Part shown: positions 57,037 through 64,000 of the stretch, one piece after another
How positions within the stretch are numbered: the stretch's first letter is position 1
Layout of the letters: every line of letters begins with the position of its first letter
Assembly (NCBI GenBank): GCA_944384815.1
Contig: CALWUW010000036.1
Coordinates: 124,001 to 188,000, forward strand
DNA length: 64,000 bases
Direction of reading: 5' to 3'
From: an uncultured Clostridia bacterium
GTDB lineage: Bacteria; Bacillota; Clostridia; Oscillospirales; Acutalibacteraceae
Translations under genes and position numbers: made by a program
The notes under the pieces: model-generated
Database searches by the model: none
Told to the model about the DNA's origin: nothing
Seen by the model: the letters and a program-made list of their open reading frames with translations, nothing else

Positions 57037-58008
57037 TTAGGTGAGCAAAGGAAAGGTTTCCCGGCAGTGGAGGATCTCCTCTTCCGTGGGCAGGGCGGGA
57101 ATGGAGCCGTGCCGGGTGGTGGTGATGGAACCGGCGGCGTTGCCGTAGGAAAGGATCTCTTCCAGGGCTTCGGCGGAAAGCCGGGTGATCTCTTCCCGGG
57201 AAAGGGCGGAAAGCCGGTGCAGCACGGCGCCGAAGAAGGCGTCCCCCGCGCCGTTGGTATCAATGGTATGAACCTGGTAGGTAGGGCGGTATCCCCAAAG
57301 GGAGCCGCAGCGATAGAAGGCGCCTTTTTCGCCCATGGAAACCAGCACCAGCGTGCAGCCCTTTTCCAGCAGCCGAAGGCTGCCCTCCTCCGGATCCCGG
57401 GAGCCGGAAAGCAGCTCCAGCTCTTCCTCCGAGACTTTTACAACATCCGCCAGAGAAAGTCCTTCCAGCATATACGGCACCGCCGCTTCCGAAGATTCCC
57501 ACAGGAAGGGGCGATAGTTGGGGTCGTAGCTGATCAGCTTCCCCAGAGAACGGGCATACCGGACGGCGTCCAAAGTGGCGGAGCGGCTGGGCTCATCCGT
57601 CAGGGAAACGGAGCCGAAATGGAAGATCCGGCAGTTTTGGATCAGCTCCAAAGAAACTTCCCGGGATTCCAGCAGAATATCCGCCCCGGGCTTCCGATAA
57701 AAGGTAAACGAGCGGTCCCCTTTGGAATCCAGTTGCACAAACGCCAGCGTGGTAGGACAGGCAGAGGTCTCCACCAGCCCTTTTGCGCAGATTCCCGCCT
57801 TTTCCAGGCTTTCCCGCAGGAAAGCGCCGAAAGCGTCCTTTCCTACTTTGCCGATAAAAGCGGTTTTCCCTCCCAGCTTGGATACCGCCGCCAGCACGTT
57901 GGCCGGAGCGCCTCCGGCGATCCGGGCAAACAGCAGGTCTCCCCGTGGGGTCTGGCCGGAGGGGGTGAAATCAATCAGCAGTTCTCCAATAGCCGTAACG
58001 TCAAACAT
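57037..58008 (-). CDS. PfkB-family carbohydrate kinase, probably fructokinase
   Basis: A 323-residue ribokinase-fold sugar kinase. It opens VTAIGELLIDFTPSG and has FARIAGGAPANVLAAVSKLGGKTAFIGKVGKDAFG (PfkB signature 1), CRIFHFGSVSLTDEPSRSA, ISYDPNYRPFLWES and the catalytic HTIDTNGAGDAFFGAVLHRL (GAGD, signature 2). The form closely fits bacterial fructokinases (ScrK type), which feed fructose into glycolysis as fructose 6-phosphate; no sucrose genes are adjacent. AAGGGAGGATTTTTT precedes the ATG at 58008, and a promoter is read at 58087-58114. Confidence 0.9.
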   Translation of the reverse strand: MFDVTAIGELLIDFTPSGQTPRGDLLFARIAGGAPANVLAAVSKLGGKTAFIGKVGKDAFGAFLRESLEKAGICAKGLVETSACPTTLAFVQLDSKGDRSFTFYRKPGADILLESREVSLELIQNCRIFHFGSVSLTDEPSRSATLDAVRYARSLGKLISYDPNYRPFLWESSEAAVPYMLEGLSLADVVKVSEEELELLSGSRDPEEGSLRLLEKGCTLVLVSMGEKGAFYRCGSLWGYRPTYQVHTIDTNGAGDAFFGAVLHRLSALSREEITRLSAEALEEILSYGNAAGSITTTRHGSIPALPTEEEILHCRETFPLLT

Positions 58009-58086
58009 AAAAAATCCTCCCTTGTGTTCAGCACCTTTCCGGCGCCTTTGGAAAAAGCCATTCTTTTTCCGTTTGTTTCTGTACTT

Positions 58087-58114
58087 ATTATATCCGGTTT
58101 CCCGGGCTTTGCAA
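58087..58114 (-). promoter_or_regulatory. Sigma-A-like promoter of the fructokinase gene
   Basis: On the minus strand TTGCAA, 16 bp, TATAAT. Confidence 0.7.
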
Positions 58115-58148
58115 GAAGCAGAAAAGCAGGGGAGCAGAAATGCGGAAA

Positions 58149-58192
58149 ACAAAAATCCCTTCTTTCAGGAAACAATCCGGAAAGAAGGGATT
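58149..58192 (-). terminator. Intrinsic terminator of the HAD phosphatase gene
   Basis: AATCCCTTCTTTC (58154-58166) pairs with GAAAGAAGGGATT (58180-58192); the minus strand continues with TTTTTG. Confidence 0.88.
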
Positions 58193-58216
58193 ACAATTTG
58201 TATTTTAGATTTTATT

Positions 58217-59005
58217 TTATACGTGAGGTCTAATTTTCAGCAGATGATCCACTGCCGCGGCAAATCCTTCTCCTCCGGGAAGAGGCGCCACAAAGGAAGG
58301 AAGGTGGGCCATACGATGGGCAAAAGGCTGAATATTGGCCACGCCGCAGCTTAAGGGGAAATAAGCAAACATGGGCTCGTCGTTGGGAGAATCCCCAAAC
58401 CAGAGAATCTTTTCCGAAAGCCCGGTCTCTCCCCGGACCGTCTCCAAAAACAGCCGGGTCATGGAAAGCTTATCATAGGAGCCAAACCAGGCGTTTACGT
58501 GAATGGAGCTGACTTTGGCCTCCGCTCCCATGGAAAGGCAGATGTCCCGGATCTTTTCCGCCGCATCCAGCCCCAGAACCGGAGGCTCTTCCGCAAAATC
58601 AATGGCCAGATCGTAAACCCGGGAGAACTGATCCTTGGCCACCCGGGCGCCGGGGACCTGCTCCAGGCAGGCTGCCTGAATGGCCGCCAGCTTTTTCCGG
58701 ATGTCTTCTCCGGCTACGCTGGGATGGGTGAAGATCTTCAGGTGCTGGTTTTCCGTATAGTATACCACGGCGCCGTTTTCTCCCACCACCGCGTCCACCG
58801 GCCATTCCCGGGCAATCAGATCGCACCAGCCGCAGGAGCGCCCGGTAACAGGGATTACCTGATAGCCTGCCCGGTGAAGGCGCCAAAGGGCGGAATAGGC
58901 GCAGTCCGGCAGGCGGCCGTGAGTGGTAAGGGTGTCGTCGATATCGGTGAGAATATAGCGGATGGGCTCCGCCTGCGCGGGGGTCAGGGTCTCAATAGGC
59001 TGCAT
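58217..59005 (-). CDS. HAD-IIB (Cof-like) sugar-phosphate phosphatase
   Basis: A 262-residue magnesium-dependent phosphatase. HAD motif I is YILTDIDDTLTTHG (nucleophile aspartate in DIDDT), motif II IPVTGRSCGW, and motif IV ILWFGDSPNDEPMF. The IIB cap lies between, with AVVGENGAVVYYTENQ. Such enzymes hydrolyse hexose phosphates, mannosyl-3-phosphoglycerate or related; the substrate is unassigned. Its neighbour downstream is the fructokinase, but a terminator separates them. AAGGGAGC precedes the ATG at 59005. Confidence 0.85.
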   Translation of the reverse strand: MQPIETLTPAQAEPIRYILTDIDDTLTTHGRLPDCAYSALWRLHRAGYQVIPVTGRSCGWCDLIAREWPVDAVVGENGAVVYYTENQHLKIFTHPSVAGEDIRKKLAAIQAACLEQVPGARVAKDQFSRVYDLAIDFAEEPPVLGLDAAEKIRDICLSMGAEAKVSSIHVNAWFGSYDKLSMTRLFLETVRGETGLSEKILWFGDSPNDEPMFAYFPLSCGVANIQPFAHRMAHLPSFVAPLPGGEGFAAAVDHLLKIRPHV

Positions 59006-59035
59006 ACCGTTTGCTCCCTTGCTGATAAAATCATA

Positions 59036-59075
59036 GGATACCACAGGATATCACAGGTTATCACAGGATATCCGT
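59036..59075. repeat. 10-bp tandem array (GGATATCACA)
   Basis: GGATACCACA, GGATATCACA, GGTTATCACA, GGATATCCGT. It begins 30 bp upstream of the HAD gene start. A decayed TTTGCTGT-type stretch follows at 59074-59110. Confidence 0.8.
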
Positions 59076-59119
59076 TTGCCATTTGCTGTTTGCTGTTGTC
59101 CGTTTGCCGGCTTCTGTTT

Positions 59120-59167
59120 CCTTGTTTCCTTGTTTCCTTGTCTCCTTGCCTCTTCGCTTCCTTGTTC
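59120..59167. repeat. 8-bp tandem array (CCTTGTTT)
   Basis: Six 8-bp units: CCTTGTTT twice, CCTTGTCT, CCTTGCCT, CTTCGCTT, CCTTGTTC. This is the same unit as at 191-246, almost 59 kb away. Confidence 0.85.
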
Positions 59168-59184
59168 CCGGTTTTCGATGTCCG

Positions 59185-59240
59185 GAATCCGAGAATCCGA
59201 GAATCCAAGAATCCACGAATCTAAGAATCCACGAATCCAA
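59185..59240. repeat. 8-bp tandem array (GAATCCRA)
   Basis: Seven 8-bp units: GAATCCGA twice, GAATCCAA, GAATCCAC, GAATCTAA, GAATCCAC, GAATCCAA. One of the cleanest arrays in the window. Confidence 0.92.
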
Positions 59241-59304
59241 AACCCCGGGGATCCCGCCCACCGCATTTCCCGCCCGGGGTTTCCGGGAAGAAAGATGGCC
59301 GATA

Positions 59305-59360
59305 GACTGGAAGACTGGAAAACTGGAAAACGGAAAGCGGGAAAGCCGGAAGGATCGAAA
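59305..59360. repeat. 8-bp degenerate tandem array (GACTGGAA)
   Basis: GACTGGAA twice, AACTGGAA, AACGGAAA, GCGGGAAA, GCCGGAAG, GATCGAAA. It ends 16 bp past the pyrI stop. The gap 59006-59375 contains four arrays and no gene. Confidence 0.8.
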
Positions 59361-59375
59361 GAACAGGGGCCCGGC

Positions 59376-59801
59376 TTATTTCTGCCGGGGTCTGTATTCG
59401 TATTCGCAGTAAGCGCAGCGGTATTTTTTATTTTCCGTAAGGTAGAAGATCTGCTCTACGCTTTCTTCCACACTGGTGATGCACCGGGGGTTCCGGCAGC
59501 GGATGACGTTTTTCAGAATTTTGGGCATCTGGGGCTTGCGCTTTTCCACCAGTTTCCCGTCCCGGATCACCCCTACGGTGATGTTAGGATCCAAAAATCC
59601 CAGAATATCCAGGTTCAGATCCAATTCCCCGTCGATTTTGATAATGTCCTTGCGGCCGTATTTTTCGCTGCGGGCGTTTTTGATAATGGCCACGCAGCAG
59701 TCCAGTTTGCCCAGCTCCAACAGATCGTAAAGGATCATGCTGGTGCCTGCCTGAATGTGGTCGATAACAATGCCGTTTTGCAGACTGTCAATGTTCAGCA
59801 T
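59376..59801 (-). CDS. pyrI: Aspartate carbamoyltransferase regulatory subunit
   Basis: A 141-residue regulatory chain. The N-terminal nucleotide-binding domain has [24 protein letters not shown] and [29 protein letters not shown]. The zinc domain has the four cysteines in [11 protein letters not shown] and [10 protein letters not shown]. It binds the catalytic PyrB chain and passes on CTP/ATP control. The first 14 bp overlap the end of pyrB and GGAGGTCCTC precedes its ATG, so the two are coupled. Confidence 0.95.
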   Translation of the reverse strand: MLNIDSLQNGIVIDHIQAGTSMILYDLLELGKLDCCVAIIKNARSEKYGRKDIIKIDGELDLNLDILGFLDPNITVGVIRDGKLVEKRKPQMPKILKNVIRCRNPRCITSVEESVEQIFYLTENKKYRCAYCEYEYRPRQK

Positions 59802-60741
59802 GGGTGAGGACCTCCTTTCCTTCTTCCAGACCCAGCAGAGCCAGGATCAGCGCCATACGCACGTACACGCCGTTCTGCACCTGCTCAAAATACGCGGCCC
59901 GGGGATCCCGGTCCACATCCAAAGCGATCTCGTTTACCCGGGGCAGGGGATGCAGCACAGCCATATCTGCTTTGGCCAGTTTCATTTTTTCCTCTGTAAG
60001 AATGTAGCTGTCTTTAAGACGGACATAGTCCTCTTCGTTGAAAAAGCGTTCTTTCTGCACACGGGTCATATACAGGATGTCCAGCTCCGGCATGGAGTCC
60101 TCCAGGGAGGAAACTTCCCGGAAGGGGATGTTTTGGGGAAGGAGGGATTCTTCCAGCACATACCGGGGAGTGCGCAGCTCTTCCGGAGAGATCAGGATAA
60201 ACCGCATTCCGGAGTAGCGAGCCAGGGAACGGATCAGGGAATGCACCGTGCGGCCGAATTTCAAATCCCCGCAAAGGCCGATGGTCAGCCCGGAAAAACC
60301 GCCTTTCCGCCGGCGAATAGTCATCAGGTCCGTAAGAGTTTGGGTGGGATGCTGGTGCCCGCCGTCTCCGGCGTTGATTACGGGGATCCCGGAAAACTGG
60401 GAAGCCCGGAAAGGCGCGCCTTCCTTGGGGTGACGCATGGCGCAGATGTCCGCGTAGCAGGAGATCACCCGAATGGTGTCCGCGATGCTTTCGCCTTTGG
60501 TGGCGGAGCTGGAATCCGCCGTGGCGAATCCCAAAGTCCGGCCGCCCAGATTCAGCATGGCGGCCTCGAAGCTCAGCCGGGTGCGGGTGCTGGGTTCATA
60601 AAAAAGGGTGGCCAGCTTTTTCCCGTCGCACACGCCGTAGTAGGAGGAAGGGGAAGCGGCGATTTTATCCGCCAGATCCAACAGGCGGTGGGTCTCTTCC
60701 TGAGATAGATCAAGAGGATCGATTAAGTGTCTCAAATCCAT
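59788..60741 (-). CDS. pyrB: Aspartate carbamoyltransferase catalytic subunit
   Basis: A 317-residue enzyme of pyrimidine synthesis, making carbamoyl aspartate. The carbamoyl phosphate loop is [17 protein letters not shown], followed by [40 protein letters not shown] and [27 protein letters not shown]. All active-site segments are intact. AAAGGATG precedes the ATG at 60741 with somewhat long spacing. Only pyrB and pyrI are here; other pyr genes are elsewhere. No PyrR-type attenuator was recognised in the 125-bp leader. Confidence 0.95.
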   Translation of the reverse strand: MDLRHLIDPLDLSQEETHRLLDLADKIAASPSSYYGVCDGKKLATLFYEPSTRTRLSFEAAMLNLGGRTLGFATADSSSATKGESIADTIRVISCYADICAMRHPKEGAPFRASQFSGIPVINAGDGGHQHPTQTLTDLMTIRRRKGGFSGLTIGLCGDLKFGRTVHSLIRSLARYSGMRFILISPEELRTPRYVLEESLLPQNIPFREVSSLEDSMPELDILYMTRVQKERFFNEEDYVRLKDSYILTEEKMKLAKADMAVLHPLPRVNEIALDVDRDPRAAYFEQVQNGVYVRMALILALLGLEEGKEVLTHAEH

Positions 60742-60865
60742 GCAAAGAAACATCCTTTCTGATAAAGTCCGAATGACGTCCGATTGTAAAAGCCGCAGCC
60801 TTTCAAAAAGCCTGGGAAAGAAGGAGAAGCGGCATGCGAAACGCTTTTCCCCAAAAGGCCGGGCA

Positions 60866-60897
60866 GAAAACATGCGGAACACGGTGTGTTCCGCATG
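60866..60897 (-). terminator. Intrinsic terminator of the SH3 lipoprotein gene
   Basis: CATGCGGAACAC (60871-60882) pairs perfectly with GTGTTCCGCATG (60886-60897); on the minus strand TTTTCT follows. Confidence 0.88.
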
Positions 60898-60906
60898 GGG
60901 CATGTT

Positions 60907-61302
60907 TTATTCCTCCACCAGGGAGACATATTGGGCGGAAACGAACCCTTCCGTATCCTTAAAACGGATCTTTTTCCAGTCCGCCGTGCTGCCTTCCGAA
61001 ATAAACACGAATTTTTCTCCGGGAAGGCCTTTGCCGATGATTTCACCGTCGGAAGAAGGTTCCTTCCGGATGTTCAGGGAGCTTCCCTCATTTACGCCCA
61101 CCACCTGGCAATACACCACTTTGGGGGCCTGGGAAGAAGGCTCCGGCTCCGAAGGAACCGAAGAGGAAGGCGCGCTGCTTTCCGGAGCGGACCCGCCCGA
61201 GCAGGAATACACACCGGAAAAGAGGCAAAAGCACAAAGCAAGGCTCAGGGCAGCCGCGGAAACGGCGCGGCGGGACTTTTCATAGCGACAGGCATGCGGC
61301 AT
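60907..61302 (-). CDS. Exported SH3-domain (SH3b) protein, probable lipoprotein
   Basis: A 131-residue protein. The signal sequence (SAAALSLALCFCLFSG) leads to a cysteine in GVYSCSGG that could be acylated, then a Ser/Pro/Glu linker (SAPESSAPSSSVPSEPEPSS). A single bacterial SH3 domain follows: NEGSSLNIRKEPSSDGEIIGKGLPGEKFVFI and GFVSAQYVSLVEE. SH3b domains bind cell-wall peptides. There is no catalytic domain, so it is a small wall-associated protein of unknown role. GGAAAGGATG precedes the ATG. A strong terminator separates it from pyrB downstream. Confidence 0.82.
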   Translation of the reverse strand: MPHACRYEKSRRAVSAAALSLALCFCLFSGVYSCSGGSAPESSAPSSSVPSEPEPSSQAPKVVYCQVVGVNEGSSLNIRKEPSSDGEIIGKGLPGEKFVFISEGSTADWKKIRFKDTEGFVSAQYVSLVEE

Positions 61303-61747
61303 ACGAAATCATCCTTTCCTAAGGCAGGGCCCGAACTTGTCCTTGACTTTGCGGCGGGAGAAGCGGCGCCCCGTCGGTTTTTCACAGAAAAGAGCACCCA
61401 TAAGCCGAAGTCCATCGGCGTCCCCGTGGGAAGGCTCTTTTGCCCTATTATAGCATATTTTTTGAAAAACCAACAGACCAAAGAAAAAGATTTTGGAAAA
61501 ATGCTTGGCAAAAACGGCGCTTTTGCCAAAAGGCTGGTTTTTGTGAGACAAAGAGGAGAAAAAGGGGAAATACAAGAAAAAAGGAGAATTATGTTAAAAA
61601 ATAAACAAATCAGAAGGGGGATAAAATAATTTTTTTGATAATTTTATTGAAGTTTTTAGGAAAGCATTGTATCATAAGAGTGTTCGTTTTTTAATTTTCC
61701 CAGGAAAAGGGAAACACAGAATCAAATCGGATCTGGACGGTGATACC
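61303..61747. other. Gene-free divergent spacer
   Basis: About 445 bp between the minus-strand SH3 protein and the V-ATPase operon. The right half (61560-61690) is very AT-rich and contains the operon promoter. No RNA gene or array was seen. Confidence 0.55.
61647..61675 (+). promoter_or_regulatory. Sigma-A-like promoter of the V-type ATPase operon
   Basis: TTGAAG, 17 bp, TATCAT in an AT-rich setting, about 70 bp before the first gene. Confidence 0.7.
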
Positions 61748-62056
61748 ATGGCGCAGGAAACCATCAGCCGCATTCGGGAAGAAGAGCGGCAGGCGGAGGA
61801 AAAGGAACGCGCTGCCCGCCAGGCGCAGCAGGAAAAGCTGGAGGAAGCCGGACGAGCCTTCCGTCAGGAAGCGGAGAACCAGCTGGAAAAAGCCAGAGCC
61901 CAGGCGGAGGAGCAGCGTGTGCAGGCTTTGCAGCAGGCCCAGCGGCAGGAAGAAGCGGCGGCGCAAAAAGCCCGGGAAGAGATTCAAAATCTCCGGGAGA
62001 CGGCGGAAAGCCGCCGGCAGGAAGCAATGGAAAAAATTCTGGAGGCGCTGGCCTGA
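61748..62056 (+). CDS. V-type ATP synthase subunit H/G (peripheral stalk)
   Basis: A 102-residue, almost entirely charged coiled coil (ISRIREEERQAEEKERAARQAQQEKLEEAGRAF and onward, few breaks). This fits the H/G subunit that forms the peripheral stalk with subunit E in bacterial and archaeal V/A-type ATPases. Composition alone would be weak evidence, but it sits 35 bp ahead of subunit I, the normal order. The ATG at 61748 has a modest GGACGGTG site. It is the first gene of the operon. Confidence 0.8.
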   Translation: MAQETISRIREEERQAEEKERAARQAQQEKLEEAGRAFRQEAENQLEKARAQAEEQRVQALQQAQRQEEAAAQKAREEIQNLRETAESRRQEAMEKILEALA

Positions 62057-62090
62057 GCCGGCGATGGGAAGGAAAGGAGGTACGATATAG

Positions 62091-64000
62091 ATGGCGGTAT
62101 TGCAGATGCGCAAGCTGCGCATCTATGGCCTGAAACGAAACAGGAAGCAGATTCTGGAAATGCTTCAGCGAAGCGGGGCGGTGGAAGTATCGGATATTCC
62201 TATGGAAAAGGAAGAAACGGTTTTTCTCACAGCCGACGTAAGCGCTTCCCAAAGCCTGTTTGAAAAAGAGCGGAAGGAAGCGGAAGAAGCTTTGGAGATC
62301 CTTTCCCGGTATGTGCCGGATAAAGGCTCCCCCCTGGCATTCTTAAACGGCAGAAAGCCCATTTCCGCGGAAGAGTACTACGCCTTCGCTCAGCGATGGG
62401 AAGAGGTGCGGAAAACCATTCAGGAGATCCTTTCCCTGGAACGGGACGTGCGGGAAAAGGAAGGGGAGGTTCGCCGGCTGGAAACCCAGCTGGAAGGCCT
62501 GCAGCCCTGGCTGAAGCTGGACGTCTCCATGCGCTTCCGGGGGACGGCGTCCACCGCTGCCTTTATTGGCACGCTGCCTGGCAGCCGGAAAGGGGAGGAC
62601 CTGGAGCGGGAGCTGGAAGAAGCTTCTCCCGGGCTGGCTGTTTCCGTGGAAGTGATCAGCGCTTCCCAGGAGCAGACCTGCGTGTTTTTGCTTTGCCCCA
62701 AGGAGCAGCAGGAGCAGGCGGAAAACGCTTTGCGGGCCCAGGGATTTTCCCGGCCTTCTTCTCCCAGCAAAGTTCCTCCGGCGGAAAAAGCCCGGGAGCT
62801 TTCCCGGACGCTGGAAGAGTTGAAAAAGGAAAAGAAACAGCGGGAAGAAGAGATCGCCCGGATGGAACCTTTCCGGGAGGACCTGAAATACGCGTGGGAT
62901 TACCTGACCATGCGGCTGGAGAAATACCAGGTGCTGGGGCAGCTGGAACAATCAAGGCATGTGTTTATTCTGGGCGGCTATATGCCCCTGAAGGAAGTGG
63001 AAGGGCTCAGCCGGAAGCTGGAACCTTTGGGCGCCGTGCTGGAAACGGAAGAACCCGGGGAAGACGAGGATGTTCCGGTGCTTCTGGAAAACAACGCCTT
63101 TGCCGAGCCGGTGGAAGGGGTTCTGGAATCCTTCAGTATGCCGGGTAAGGGGGAGCTGGATCCCTCTCCGATAATGGCGGTGTTTTACTACATTTTGTTC
63201 GGCATGATGCTTTCCGATGCCGCCTACGGCCTGATCATGGTGGCGGTTTGCGGATTTTGTCTCTGGAAATTCAAGAATATGGAGCTTTCCATGCGGAAAG
63301 CCCTTCGGATGTTTTTCTTCTGCGGCATCAGCACCACGTTCTGGGGCTTTTTATACGGCAGCTTTTTCGGGGACGTGGTGGGCGCGTTCAGCGGCACGTT
63401 CCTGGGGCAGCGGCAGGATCTTCCGCCTTTCTGGTTCTCTCCTTTGGAGGAGCCTATGCGGATGCTGATGTTCTCTTTGCTGGTAGGCGTGATCCACATT
63501 TTTGTGGCGCTGTTTTTGGGAGCGGTGCAGTTCTGGAAACAAAAGCGGTATAAGGACCTGGTGTATGACATTGTGTTCTGGTACCTTCTGGTAGGCGGGC
63601 TGATCCTCCTTCTGCTGAGCACGGAAATGTTCGCGGGGATCGCGGGGATCGCCAAGCTGGAGGAACCGGCGGGGACTATCGGTTCCATTGCCGCGGGTAT
63701 CGGCGCCGTGGGAATCCTTCTCACCGGCGGCCGGGAATCCAAAAACCCGGTGAAACGGCTTTTAAAGGGCGCTTACGCGCTGTATAACGTAACCGGTTAT
63801 TTGGGAGACATCCTTTCCTACTCCCGGCTTTTGGCTCTGGGCCTGGCCACAGGTGTTATCGCTCAGGTAATCAACAGCATGGGAACCATGATGGGAAGCG
63901 GGCCGGTGGGCCTGATAGCCTTTATCCTGATTTTCCTGGTGGGGCATACCATCAACATTGCCATCAACCTGCTGGGGGCGTATGTGCATACCAACCGGCT
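62091..64000 (+). CDS. V-type ATP synthase subunit I (a subunit), cut by the window end
   Basis: The first 636 residues of the ion-conducting membrane subunit. The N-terminal cytoplasmic half begins AVLQMRKLRIYGLKRNRKQILEMLQRSGAVEVSD and has long coiled-coil segments (EEVRKTIQEILSLERDVREKEGEVRRLE). The membrane half starts near residue 360 with PIMAVFYYILFGMMLSDAAYGLIMV, and includes FFFCGISTTFWGFLYGSFFGD and YLGDILSYSRLLALGLATGVIAQVIN, which holds the conserved arginine of the ion path. GGAAAGGAGGTACG precedes the ATG. The stop codon and the rest of the operon lie beyond 64000. Confidence 0.95.
   Translation, partial: MAVLQMRKLRIYGLKRNRKQILEMLQRSGAVEVSDIPMEKEETVFLTADVSASQSLFEKERKEAEEALEILSRYVPDKGSPLAFLNGRKPISAEEYYAFAQRWEEVRKTIQEILSLERDVREKEGEVRRLETQLEGLQPWLKLDVSMRFRGTASTAAFIGTLPGSRKGEDLERELEEASPGLAVSVEVISASQEQTCVFLLCPKEQQEQAENALRAQGFSRPSSPSKVPPAEKARELSRTLEELKKEKKQREEEIARMEPFREDLKYAWDYLTMRLEKYQVLGQLEQSRHVFILGGYMPLKEVEGLSRKLEPLGAVLETEEPGEDEDVPVLLENNAFAEPVEGVLESFSMPGKGELDPSPIMAVFYYILFGMMLSDAAYGLIMVAVCGFCLWKFKNMELSMRKALRMFFFCGISTTFWGFLYGSFFGDVVGAFSGTFLGQRQDLPPFWFSPLEEPMRMLMFSLLVGVIHIFVALFLGAVQFWKQKRYKDLVYDIVFWYLLVGGLILLLLSTEMFAGIAGIAKLEEPAGTIGSIAAGIGAVGILLTGGRESKNPVKRLLKGAYALYNVTGYLGDILSYSRLLALGLATGVIAQVINSMGTMMGSGPVGLIAFILIFLVGHTINIAINLLGAYVHTNR

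Noticed and set aside
59185..59240. Possible CRISPR array
   Set aside because: Units are 8 bp, directly adjacent with no spacers, and no cas gene is near.
60742..60865. PyrR-type attenuator before pyrB
   Set aside because: No PyrR-binding loop consensus and no terminator directly before pyrB; the strong hairpin at 60871-60897 belongs to the upstream SH3 gene.

Overview
The window is chromosomal DNA of a spore-forming Gram-positive bacterium of the class Clostridia, possibly an Oscillospirales-type gut anaerobe. The support is the rimP-nusA-rnpM-ylxQ-infB-rbfA-nrnA-truB-ribF order, a spoVT gene, a T-box leader, GTP-type PEP carboxykinase, a V-type ATPase operon, AGGAGG-type ribosome binding sites and fairly GC-rich coding sequence. 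No species is named because nothing here fixes one.

Layout. 1-8.9 kb: a pentapeptide-repeat protein, a GerMN lipoprotein, an S51-like peptidase that lacks its serine, a methyltransferase, a GH3 glycosidase, a MarR regulator, a small lipoprotein and a PH-like membrane protein. 8.9-12.2 kb: a vitamin B5/CoA cluster (coaX, an ECF S component, divergent coaBC). 12.3-25.9 kb: a P-loop ATPase, a sorbitol-type dehydrogenase, DUF1836-degV, a TetR regulator divergent from a frameshifted epimerase, a CofE-like protein, thioredoxin, rarA, a second degV and a GH13 glycosidase. 25.9-26.9 kb: tRNA-Arg(ACG) followed by an AT-rich foreign-looking patch. 27.4-30.5 kb: a redox cluster (ferredoxin, membrane Fe-S protein, Crp/Fnr regulator, CcdA, TlpA). 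30.7-37.9 kb: a large membrane-anchored subtilisin, a YcxB-like protein, a CPBP protease and tadA. 38-40.8 kb: a tryptophan T-box controlling an iron-type dehydrogenase and a YkvI-type transporter. 41-54.8 kb: spoVT, then the translation/RNA-metabolism superoperon, rpsO, pnp and tsaD. 55-61.3 kb: pckG, a fructokinase, a HAD phosphatase, pyrB-pyrI and an SH3 lipoprotein. 61.7 kb to the end: the start of a V-type ATPase operon, cut by the window edge inside the subunit I gene.

The most unusual signal is not a gene. Many spacers carry a short degenerate tandem array (unit 7-12 bp, usually 8 or 9 bp, about 30-90 bp in total), generally with its own unit sequence, often between a promoter and its start codon or just after a stop codon. 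A few arrays lie inside genes, and those all have units divisible by three. Together they look like a family of young, drifting micro-tandem repeats spread through this genome. The second notable item is the tryptophan-specific T-box in front of two genes that are not recognised tryptophan genes.

Many sigma-A-like promoters with exact 17-bp spacing and many intrinsic terminators can be read directly; they are listed with positions. All functional calls come from reading motifs and family resemblance by eye; no database search was run.
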